From NCBI GenBank assembly GCA_030426705.1, contig JAUHXW010000130.1:1-7695 (forward strand): a stretch of DNA of 7,695 bases, given 5' to 3'. Under the pieces are notes generated by a model, which ran no database searches, was not told the origin of the DNA, and was given only the letters and a program-made list of their open reading frames with translations. Source of the stretch: Gammaproteobacteria bacterium. GTDB taxonomy: Bacteria; Pseudomonadota; Gammaproteobacteria; Xanthomonadales; Marinicellaceae. The stretch's first letter is position 1. Every line of letters starts with the position of its first letter. Positions 1 through 5,305 of the stretch are shown piece by piece. The position numbers and the translations under genes are program-made.

Positions 1-970
1 ATTGGGTCTGGTTGGTTTAGCAGCTTACAGCTCCGCCTATCAGATTGAACAGGCTGAAAGGGGAGTGGTTTTGGTATTTGGTGAGTATTCTCATACCATG
101 CAACCCGGTTTGCGATTTACCCTACCAAGACCTTTCGCACAAGTTTATCGGGTCAATGTGGACACCATCAGACAGGAAGACAACAACGGTCAAATGCTGA
201 CTGAAGACAAAAACCTGATTGAAATCGATTACTCATTACAATATCGAATTGACGAAAATCGAGTCAATGACTACTTGTTCAGTGTGGCCAGTCCGCAAAA
301 CACCGTCAGACAAGTGTCTGAAAGTGTGATGCGCCAAGTCGCGGGTACTCGAACCCTTGACTTCATCATTAATGAAAACCGGACCGCTGTTAACCAACAG
401 GCTCGTGAAGAAATCCAAACCATGCTGAATGATTACAAAACCGGTATTCAAATCACACAAGTGAACATCACTGAAGTGCATCCACCCATCAACGTTAAAG
501 AAGCCTTTGACGATGTGGTGAAAGCCCGTGAGGATCAAAAAACCTTCATAAACCAAGCCAACGAATACGCCAATGGGCGCATTCCTGAGGCAGAGGGTAA
601 AGTGTTGAAAATCATCCAGGAAGCCGAAGCTTATAAAGAGTCCATCATTGCTGAAGCACGCGGTAAGGCACAACAGTTTGATTTATTGCGTGCAGAATAC
701 GAACTGGCGCCGGAGGTCACGCGCCAACGACTGTTCCTGGAAACCATGGAATCTGTTCTGGGTGAAACACCTAAAGTTTTGATGGATCAAAGTTCAGGTA
801 ATTCAATGATGTACCTGCCACTGGATCAATTGATGAAAAACAAAACACAAACTTTTGAGTTTCCTCCAGTGGATTTGGGCACCACCACTGTTACACCCCA
901 AAACTCTGGCCAAACTATAAACAACCAAAACGCCACCAGTCGTAACACCCGACGTGGGAGGGGGAGATAA
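1..970 (+). CDS. hflK: HflK, FtsH protease modulator subunit (5' end outside window)
   Basis: HflK is an inner-membrane SPFH/band-7 protein that assembles with HflC into a large cage around the AAA protease FtsH and modulates its activity on membrane substrates. The reading frame enters the window at base 2, in what looks like the end of the N-terminal membrane helix. About 322 codons are visible. E. coli HflK has about 419 residues, so the Gly-rich cytoplasmic N-terminus and most of the helix are missing here. Seen: the SPFH start (AERGVVLVFGEYSH, then QPGLRFTLPRPF), the band-7 core with ASPQNTVRQVSESVMRQV, the helical segment with AFDDVVKAREDQ and EAEAYKESIIAEARGKAQQF, and the conserved ETMESVLG...YLPLDQL near the C-terminus. 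The tail is low-complexity, rich in Thr, Asn and Gln, and ends in an Arg/Gly stretch. An in-frame TTG at base 2 is not the true start. hflC begins two bases after the stop, so the two are almost certainly co-transcribed. Identity is firm. Confidence 0.96.
   Translation, partial: LGLVGLAAYSSAYQIEQAERGVVLVFGEYSHTMQPGLRFTLPRPFAQVYRVNVDTIRQEDNNGQMLTEDKNLIEIDYSLQYRIDENRVNDYLFSVASPQNTVRQVSESVMRQVAGTRTLDFIINENRTAVNQQAREEIQTMLNDYKTGIQITQVNITEVHPPINVKEAFDDVVKAREDQKTFINQANEYANGRIPEAEGKVLKIIQEAEAYKESIIAEARGKAQQFDLLRAEYELAPEVTRQRLFLETMESVLGETPKVLMDQSSGNSMMYLPLDQLMKNKTQTFEFPPVDLGTTTVTPQNSGQTINNQNATSRNTRRGRGR
956..967 (+). promoter_or_regulatory. Strong Shine-Dalgarno for hflC inside the 3' end of hflK
   Basis: The purine run GGGAGGGGGAGA ends five bases before the ATG of hflC and contains near-perfect anti-SD pairing. 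It is by far the strongest ribosome binding site in the window and fixes the hflC start at 973. It also encodes the Gly-Arg-rich end of HflK, so the unusual HflK C-terminus may be partly shaped by this site. That last point is inference. Confidence 0.8.
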
Positions 971-972
971 TC

Positions 973-1842
973 ATGAATAAAGTCATTGCACTCATTTTGA
1001 GCTTGTTGGTTATTGCCATCCTGTCCAGTTTTTTTCTGTTTACCATCGACGAAAAACAAACCGCCGTTAAGTTACGTTTTGGTGAGGTGGTACAAGCAGG
1101 CTATGAACCGGGATTGCACTTCAAATGGCCGGTTGTTAACAACATCAGAAAGTTTGACAACCGCATTCAAACACTTGATAACGCCCCTGAACGGGTTTTC
1201 AACACCGACAATGAATACCTGATGGTTGATTACTTTGTCAAATGGCGTATCAAGGATGTGAAGACCTTTTTCACTTCTAATGCTGGCTTGATTGCCAAAG
1301 CCAACGCCAACCTAACAGGTGTTGTTAAAAACGCCTTGCAGGAAGAATTTTCTGTGCGCACACTTGATCAGGCCATTTCAACCCAGCGTATTGAATTGAT
1401 GGAAAGCTTGCGCTCACACACCAAGGAACGTGCGGAAAATTACGGTATAGAAATTGTTGATGTCAGAATCAAACAAATCAACCTGGATCAATCAGTTAAT
1501 GACTCTGTCTATAACCGCATGCGCTCAGAACGTTTGGTTGAAGCCGCAGAACACCGTTCAAATGGTCGCAAGGAATCAATCAATATTCGCGCCAATACCG
1601 ACAAACAAATTCGTATCATGTTGGCCGATGCCGATAAACAGGCAGCGATTATGCGTGGTGAAGGTGATGCTGAGGCCACCAAAATCTTCGCTGAAGCGCA
1701 CAATAAAAACCCTGAATTTTATTCTTTCATACGTAGCCTTGAAGCGTATATGAAAAGTTTTGAACCTGGCTCAGGTAATGTTTTGGTGTTAGATCCTGAC
1801 TCTGAGTTTTTCAAATATTTTAAAGAACAACAACCCAATTGA
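973..1842 (+). CDS. hflC: HflC, FtsH protease modulator subunit
   Basis: HflC is the partner of HflK in the membrane-anchored complex that restrains and organises FtsH. The 289-residue protein has a single N-terminal helix (about residues 4-24, VIALILSLLVIAILSSFF) followed by the SPFH domain (DEKQTAVKLRFGEV, YEPGLHFKWPVV). The conserved EIVDVRIKQINL leads into a long helical region with NRMRSERLVEAAEHRS and MRGEGDAEATKIFAEA. The family-typical NPEFYSFIRSLEAY follows near the C-terminus. E. coli HflC has about 334 residues. The difference lies mainly before EIVDVRIKQINL, where the E. coli protein carries an insert of about 45 residues that is absent here; to my knowledge the short form is common outside enterics. 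The ATG is set by the strong SD at 956-967. The stop codon overlaps the TTG start of the next gene. Confidence 0.97.
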   Translation: MNKVIALILSLLVIAILSSFFLFTIDEKQTAVKLRFGEVVQAGYEPGLHFKWPVVNNIRKFDNRIQTLDNAPERVFNTDNEYLMVDYFVKWRIKDVKTFFTSNAGLIAKANANLTGVVKNALQEEFSVRTLDQAISTQRIELMESLRSHTKERAENYGIEIVDVRIKQINLDQSVNDSVYNRMRSERLVEAAEHRSNGRKESINIRANTDKQIRIMLADADKQAAIMRGEGDAEATKIFAEAHNKNPEFYSFIRSLEAYMKSFEPGSGNVLVLDPDSEFFKYFKEQQPN

Positions 1843-1860
1843 TTGAACATCCAATCATTG
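1836..1860 (+). repeat. Inverted repeat over the hflC stop and DUF2065 start
   Basis: TGATTG (1840-1845) pairs perfectly with CAATCA (1852-1857) around a six-base loop. Beyond a bulged T at 1839, CAA (1836-1838) pairs with TTG (1858-1860), giving nine base pairs. The TTG start of the downstream gene (1839-1841) and the hflC TGA (1840-1842) both lie in the 5' arm. In the mRNA this could hide the start codon until ribosomes finishing hflC open it, that is, translational coupling. Short AT-rich hairpins arise by chance in coding DNA, so function is inference. Confidence 0.4.
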
Positions 1861-2030
1861 CGGCCATCGCTTTGGCCATGATTTTTGAAGGCATCATGCC
1901 TTTTGTCGCACCCAAAGCCTGGAAAAAAATGTTATTACAACTCTCACAGATGGAAGACAAACATCTGCGAATTTTTGGTGTCATCATGATGGTGACAGGC
2001 GCACTTACTTTTAAATACATACAGTCATGA
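1839..2030 (+). CDS. DUF2065 small inner-membrane protein (YjeT family)
   Basis: This 63-residue protein of unknown function matches the E. coli YjeT family, which sits in the same place between hflC and purA. Seen: a first hydrophobic helix (about residues 5-23), the family signature FEG...P...PKAWKKM (residues 16-31, the most diagnostic part), a short polar linker with D40, K41 and H42, and a second helix (about 44-61, starting RIFGVIMMVTGAL). It is therefore probably a two-pass inner-membrane protein. The start is taken as TTG at 1839 because it reproduces the usual family length (E. coli YjeT about 65) and no ATG or GTG fits before the first helix. The TTG overlaps the hflC stop by four bases and no Shine-Dalgarno is visible, so translation probably depends on hflC. 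Its own stop overlaps the purA ATG. The position suggests, but does not prove, a link with the HflKC-FtsH complex. Confidence 0.88.
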   Translation: MIEHPIIAAIALAMIFEGIMPFVAPKAWKKMLLQLSQMEDKHLRIFGVIMMVTGALTFKYIQS

Positions 2031-3304
2031 AAAAATCTGTCGTAGTTCTAGGCACCCAATGGGGTGATGAAGGCAAAGGAAAAATTGTCGATTTACTGAC
2101 CGAAGGTGCCGATGCTGTGGTTCGCTATCAAGGCGGTCACAATGCAGGGCACACCTTAATCATCAACGAACAAAAAACCGTTTTACACCTGATTCCTTCA
2201 GGCATTCTGCGTGATGGGGTCAAATGCTATATTGGCAATGGCGTGGTCATTGAGCCAGAGGCATTGATTAAGGAAATCACTAACCTGGAAGCCTCCGGTG
2301 TGGATGTTCAATCCAGACTATATATCTCGAAATCTGCCCCGGTCATCATGCCTTATCACATCAAGCTAGACCAATTGCGTGAACAGAAAAAAGGCAAAGA
2401 AGCCATTGGCACCACTGGACGAGGTATCGGACCGGCTTATGAAGACAAAGTGGCCAGACGTGGTATCCGAATAGGCGATTTACTGGATGCCGATTTGCTG
2501 AAAAACAAACTGGAAAAGGTGTTGGAATACCACAATTTTGTGATTGCCAATTACCACCAGTCTGAACCGCTTGATTTTGAAGAAGTATACGCCAAAGCTT
2601 TGCAACAAGCGGATTTTATCAAAGGTATGTGCGTGGACGTTACCGGCGCATTACACCAGCACCTGGAAGATGATGAAAAACTGTTGATGGAGGGAGCACA
2701 AGGTTCATTGTTGGACATTGATCATGGTACTTATCCTTTTGTGACTTCGTCCAATACCACCGCCGGTAGCGCTGCCACGGGTTCAGGGCTTGGTGCAACA
2801 CACATTGATTATGTGTTGGGTATAACCAAAGCCTACACCACACGCGTAGGTAGCGGCCCGTTTCCAACAGAATTGTTTGACGAAGACGGTGCAGAATTGG
2901 CCAAACGCGGTGTTGAATTTGGCGCCACCACCGGCCGTCCAAGAAGGTGTGGCTGGTTGGACTTAGTGGCTTTGAAAAGAGCCGTTCAAGTCAATGGTGT
3001 AACCGGATTATGCGTTACTAAGCTGGACGTACTGGATACTTTTGCAACCATCAAAGCCTGTACAAGTTATGGCGATGATGCTTTCCCGGGTTCTGCGCAT
3101 GAATGGGCACAGGTCAAACCGGAATACCAGAGTTTTGAAGGCTGGCAGTCATCAACCCGCGGGTTAACTGATTTAAATGAATTGCCACCACAAGCCAAAG
3201 CGTTTGTGGATTTTATAGAAGCATTCACCGGTGCTCCGGTTCACATCATTTCTACAGGACCGGATCGTTGTGAAAATATTTTGATTGAAGACCCAATGGG
3301 CTGA
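2027..3304 (+). CDS. purA: Adenylosuccinate synthetase
   Basis: PurA is the cytosolic enzyme that couples GTP hydrolysis to joining IMP and aspartate into adenylosuccinate, the first committed step from IMP to AMP. The 425-residue sequence is complete and close to the family length (E. coli 432). Seen: the N-terminal GTQWGDEGKGK loop (residues 9-19) with catalytic Asp14, the GGHNAGHT motif (36-43) with catalytic His42, the IMP-binding GTTGRGIGPAYEDK (128-141), the ATTGRPRRCGW segment (300-310) with the substrate-binding arginines, TKLDVLD, and the C-terminal STGPDR (409-414) of the guanine pocket. All expected catalytic residues are present, offset by one from E. coli. The ATG overlaps the DUF2065 stop (ATGA) and has no clear Shine-Dalgarno, pointing to coupled translation. 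It is the last gene of the operon and is followed by a hairpin terminator. Confidence 0.99.
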   Translation: MKKSVVVLGTQWGDEGKGKIVDLLTEGADAVVRYQGGHNAGHTLIINEQKTVLHLIPSGILRDGVKCYIGNGVVIEPEALIKEITNLEASGVDVQSRLYISKSAPVIMPYHIKLDQLREQKKGKEAIGTTGRGIGPAYEDKVARRGIRIGDLLDADLLKNKLEKVLEYHNFVIANYHQSEPLDFEEVYAKALQQADFIKGMCVDVTGALHQHLEDDEKLLMEGAQGSLLDIDHGTYPFVTSSNTTAGSAATGSGLGATHIDYVLGITKAYTTRVGSGPFPTELFDEDGAELAKRGVEFGATTGRPRRCGWLDLVALKRAVQVNGVTGLCVTKLDVLDTFATIKACTSYGDDAFPGSAHEWAQVKPEYQSFEGWQSSTRGLTDLNELPPQAKAFVDFIEAFTGAPVHIISTGPDRCENILIEDPMG

Positions 3305-3322
3305 TAACGCCTTAACGATTGC

Positions 3323-3355
3323 AAAAGCCTGGTTGTAACTAACCGGGCTTTTTTT
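3323..3355 (+). terminator. Intrinsic terminator after purA, possibly bidirectional
   Basis: The stem AAAAGCCTGGTT (3323-3334) faces AACCGGGCTTTT (3341-3352), with one T-G wobble and a six-base loop (GTAACT). It is followed by a run of seven T (3349-3355), a classic rho-independent terminator for the hflK-purA operon. Read on the minus strand, the same stem ends in TTTT, a weaker U tract, so it may also stop the convergent def transcript. The def stop codon (3354-3356) lies at the end of the T run. Confidence 0.88.
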
Positions 3356-3848
3356 ATGCGGTCACTTTTTCCAGTTTTTTAAGCGCCAATTTTTTCTTTA
3401 AGGCTGACAAATGATCGAGAAAAACAATGCCTTTGAGGTGGTCAAGCTCGTGTTGAATACAAACGGCAAGCAATCCTTCCGCTTCAAGTTCTTGTGCTTC
3501 GCCTGACAAATCTTGAAACTTTACCTTGATGTGTTCAGCTCGTTTGACCGACGCATAAATACCAGGAACAGACAAACAACCTTCCTCGTGTTTTTGAATA
3601 CCATCTTTTTCAACGATTTCCGGATTCACCATCACCAGCGGTTCTGTGTTATCTTCAGACACATCAATCACCACCAGTTGAATGTGTTGGTCAACCTGTG
3701 TCGCTGCCAAGCCAATTCCCGGAGCGGCATACATGGTTGCTAACATGTCATCAGCTAATTGTTTCAAAGTGTCGTCAAAAGTTTCAACTGGTTTGGCAAC
3801 TGTTTTAAGCCGTTTGTCTGGAAGTGTTAAAATTGTTAGGGTTGTCAT
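3354..3848 (-). CDS. def: Peptide deformylase
   Basis: This metalloenzyme removes the formyl group from the N-terminal methionine of new proteins at the ribosome exit. The 164-residue protein has all three active-site motifs: GIGLAATQ (44-51), EEGCLS (88-93, metal ligand Cys91) and QHELDH (132-137, ligands His133 and His137, catalytic Glu134). The start is the ATG at 3846-3848, which aligns with E. coli Def (MTTLTILTLPDKRL against MSVLQVLHIPDERL). An in-frame TTG at 3875 would add nine residues with no family counterpart, and it lies inside the best promoter -10 box, so it would not be transcribed. No clear Shine-Dalgarno is present. Def is usually the first gene of def-fmt; here the next thing downstream is the purA terminator and convergent purA, so fmt must be elsewhere. 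Divergent orientation from the LysM gene is a familiar arrangement. Confidence 0.97.
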   Translation of the reverse strand: MTTLTILTLPDKRLKTVAKPVETFDDTLKQLADDMLATMYAAPGIGLAATQVDQHIQLVVIDVSEDNTEPLVMVNPEIVEKDGIQKHEEGCLSVPGIYASVKRAEHIKVKFQDLSGEAQELEAEGLLAVCIQHELDHLKGIVFLDHLSALKKKLALKKLEKVTA

Positions 3849-3874
3849 GATTAAATTTTTATTGCTGTCAGTCA

Positions 3875-3902
3875 ATCATAGTTTTAAAGTTAAAAAATTC
3901 AA
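3875..3902 (-). promoter_or_regulatory. Candidate sigma-70 promoter for def
   Basis: On the minus strand, TTGAAT (3902-3897) and TATGAT (3880-3875) are separated by 16 bases. They match the consensus -35 and -10 boxes at four and five of six positions. A start of transcription near 3868 would give a leader of about 20 bases before the def ATG at 3848. This placement also argues against the upstream TTG start. It was found by eye and not scored against background. Confidence 0.5.
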
Positions 3903-3953
3903 TGGAAAACAGCAAATATTATCTTTCAACAATCCGTATTTTTCCAAGATTCA

Positions 3954-3985
3954 CCCTTTTGGCTTCTCTGAAAAGGGATTTTTTT
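3954..3985 (+). terminator. Terminator-like hairpin with no plus-strand gene upstream
   Basis: CCCTTTT (3954-3960) pairs perfectly with AAAAGGG (3971-3977) around a ten-base loop, followed by A and seven T (3979-3985). This is the form of a rho-independent terminator reading to the right, although the stem is short and has only three G-C pairs. No recognised plus-strand gene precedes it; def lies on the other strand. It could insulate tsaP from transcription antisense to def, be an attenuator if a tsaP promoter lies further upstream, or be chance in AT-rich DNA. Confidence 0.4.
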
Positions 3986-3989
3986 CAAA

Positions 3990-4014
3990 AAAATGCGGTT
4001 TTTTTAAGCATTTT
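3990..4014. repeat. Inverted repeat in the def/tsaP intergenic region
   Basis: AAAATGC (3990-3996) and GCATTTT (4008-4014) form a perfect seven-base inverted repeat around eleven bases. The A run at 3987-3993 could instead pair with either the T run at 3979-3985 or that at 3999-4005, so several mutually exclusive foldings exist. It ends at the candidate -35 box of tsaP, so it could also be a protein-binding site. No known regulator motif is recognised. Confidence 0.4.
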
Positions 4015-4041
4015 GGTCTATGAATCACATTTTTGTTTAAT
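4013..4041 (+). promoter_or_regulatory. Candidate promoter for the tsaP-dprA-smg-topA block
   Basis: TTGGTC (4013-4018) and TTTAAT (4036-4041) are separated by 17 bases and match the -35 and -10 consensus at three and five of six positions. Transcription would begin near 4048, at the left arm of the inverted repeat at 4047-4076. A competing -10, TAAAAT at 4050-4055, has no good -35 at the right distance. The surrounding DNA is so AT-rich that either match may be fortuitous. Confidence 0.33.
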
Positions 4042-4046
4042 TTTAA

Positions 4047-4076
4047 TCCTAAAATGGCTAAACTAAAGTTTTAGGA
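4047..4076 (+). repeat. 8-bp inverted repeat just upstream of the tsaP ribosome binding site
   Basis: TCCTAAAA (4047-4054) and TTTTAGGA (4069-4076) are perfect complements separated by 14 bases. The repeat ends six bases before the Shine-Dalgarno at 4082-4086. It may form a hairpin at the 5' end of the mRNA that affects initiation or stability, or be a dimeric operator near the promoter. The stem is AT-rich and would be weak as RNA, and no named binding motif is recognised. Confidence 0.45.
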
Positions 4077-4081
4077 AAATC

Positions 4082-4086
4082 AAGGG
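4082..4086 (+). promoter_or_regulatory. Shine-Dalgarno deciding the tsaP start
   Basis: AAGGG lies seven bases before the ATG at 4094, a normal spacing. It lies only one base before the in-frame TTG at 4088, which therefore cannot use it. The second ATG at 4097 (ten-base spacing) remains possible and would shorten the protein by one residue. Confidence 0.65.
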
Positions 4087-4093
4087 TTTGCCG

Positions 4094-5302
4094 ATGATGT
4101 TTAAAAAACAACATTTAATTATAGCTATGCTGATTGGTTTTATCTTCGTGGCTCAAGCAGAGGAAGTAGAACTGAATCCCGCTCATCCTGACACCTACGT
4201 GGTGCAAAAAGGTGACACGTTGTGGGACATTTCTGCGGTGTTTTTACAATCACCCTGGTTATGGCCAGAAATTTGGCATGCCAATCCCCAAATCGAAAAC
4301 CCTCATTTAATCTATCCCGGTGATGTGATTAATCTGATTTATCTTGATGGTCAACCGGCTATCACTGTAAGCCGTGGTCACCCTACAGTTAAATTGAGCC
4401 CCAATGCCCGTGTCATCGATCACAACGATGCCATCCAAACCATCCCCTTAAAAGACATAGAGCCTTTCTTGAAAAGACTGCGCATCCTTAATGAAGCAGA
4501 TGTGGATTTGGCACCTTACGTTGTTGAACAGCAAGAACAAAGGATGATAAGTGCTACTGGGGGTAATATCTATGTACGTAACTTAAAAAATGCACGACAA
4601 GGAGATCGTTTTGCAATTGTAAGACCTACATTGATTTATCGCGAAGTTCCTGTCGACTTTCCCTGGAAAAAATCTCAGTCTCGTGAGATAGAATCGGTTG
4701 AGTGGGGATTAACTTCCGACTATACCACTGCTGCGGTTCTGTCACGTTTTTGGAAAGAGCACATTGCCAAAGCTTATTGGGACCATGTAAAAATCCTTGG
4801 CTATGAAGTGGCTGATACTGGTGTGGCTGAAGTGGTTAAAGTAAATTCAGAAGACATCACCACCATGAAAATTGTTGAAGTAAACACCGAAGTTAAAACA
4901 GGTGATTTAATTTTACCGATAGACAGCTTTAATTTTGACCCATTTTTCATGCCAAAAGCAGGTTCGGCAAATGATGAAAATATCCGGATTGTGGCATTGA
5001 ACAATGCCTTGTTTGGTAGCGGTCGCAGACAGATTGTGGCTATCAGCACCGGTAGTGCAGAAGGCGTTAGTGTGGGTGATGTTTTTGCTGTTTACAGCCC
5101 AGAAAAAGTCATCAGGGATGAGGTAAAACACCCCAAAGAAGATTTGAAAACTTATTTTAAACCTTCCAAGGCTAATGTCACTTTACCCATGGAGTTGGCT
5201 GGCCACATCATGGTTTTCAAAACTTTTGATCAAATCAGTTACGCCATCATTACTGATGGTAACAGACCCGTTAAACTTTACGATTACGTCAAAATTCCCT
5301 GA
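4094..5302 (+). CDS. tsaP: Secreted LysM-domain protein, probable TsaP-type secretin-anchoring protein
   Basis: The 402-residue protein starts with a signal peptide: KK at 4-5, a hydrophobic core at about 8-20, and a probable cleavage after AQA at 20-22. One LysM peptidoglycan-binding domain follows at about 35-81, with YVVQKGDTLWDIS, PWLWPEIWHANPQI and IYPGDVINL; the Trp-rich middle is typical of this group. The remainder has no catalytic motif. It holds beta-rich repeats such as KNARQGDRFAIV, VKTGDLILPI and SAEGVSVGDVFAVYSP (about 318-333), resembling the FlgT-like C-terminal region of TsaP. In Neisseria and Myxococcus, TsaP binds peptidoglycan and surrounds the type IV pilus secretin PilQ in the periplasm. 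The place upstream of dprA matches the Pseudomonas homologue PA0020. LysM and secretion are clear from sequence. The TsaP role is inferred from architecture and synteny, and no pilus gene is in the window. dprA follows after a three-base gap. Confidence 0.8.
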   Translation: MMFKKQHLIIAMLIGFIFVAQAEEVELNPAHPDTYVVQKGDTLWDISAVFLQSPWLWPEIWHANPQIENPHLIYPGDVINLIYLDGQPAITVSRGHPTVKLSPNARVIDHNDAIQTIPLKDIEPFLKRLRILNEADVDLAPYVVEQQEQRMISATGGNIYVRNLKNARQGDRFAIVRPTLIYREVPVDFPWKKSQSREIESVEWGLTSDYTTAAVLSRFWKEHIAKAYWDHVKILGYEVADTGVAEVVKVNSEDITTMKIVEVNTEVKTGDLILPIDSFNFDPFFMPKAGSANDENIRIVALNNALFGSGRRQIVAISTGSAEGVSVGDVFAVYSPEKVIRDEVKHPKEDLKTYFKPSKANVTLPMELAGHIMVFKTFDQISYAIITDGNRPVKLYDYVKIP

Positions 5303-5305
5303 TTG

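Noticed and set aside
2..4. TTG at the window edge as the hflK start
   Set aside because: The frame is open to the window edge and HflK relatives have a further N-terminal region before this point, so the gene is cut by the window rather than short.
236..673. 145-codon open frame on the minus strand inside hflK
   Set aside because: It lies wholly opposite a well-conserved gene, its translation resembles no family, and it has no ribosome site. It is a shadow of the sense codons.
2640..2942. 100-codon minus-strand open frame inside purA
   Set aside because: It is opposite conserved purA motifs and its translation is Trp/His/Arg-rich without a recognisable domain.
3682..4023. 113-codon plus-strand open frame running from antisense of def into the intergenic region
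   Set aside because: Half is the complement of conserved def codons and the rest is low-complexity Phe/Lys from A and T runs. There is no start signal, and the terminator-like hairpin would lie inside it.
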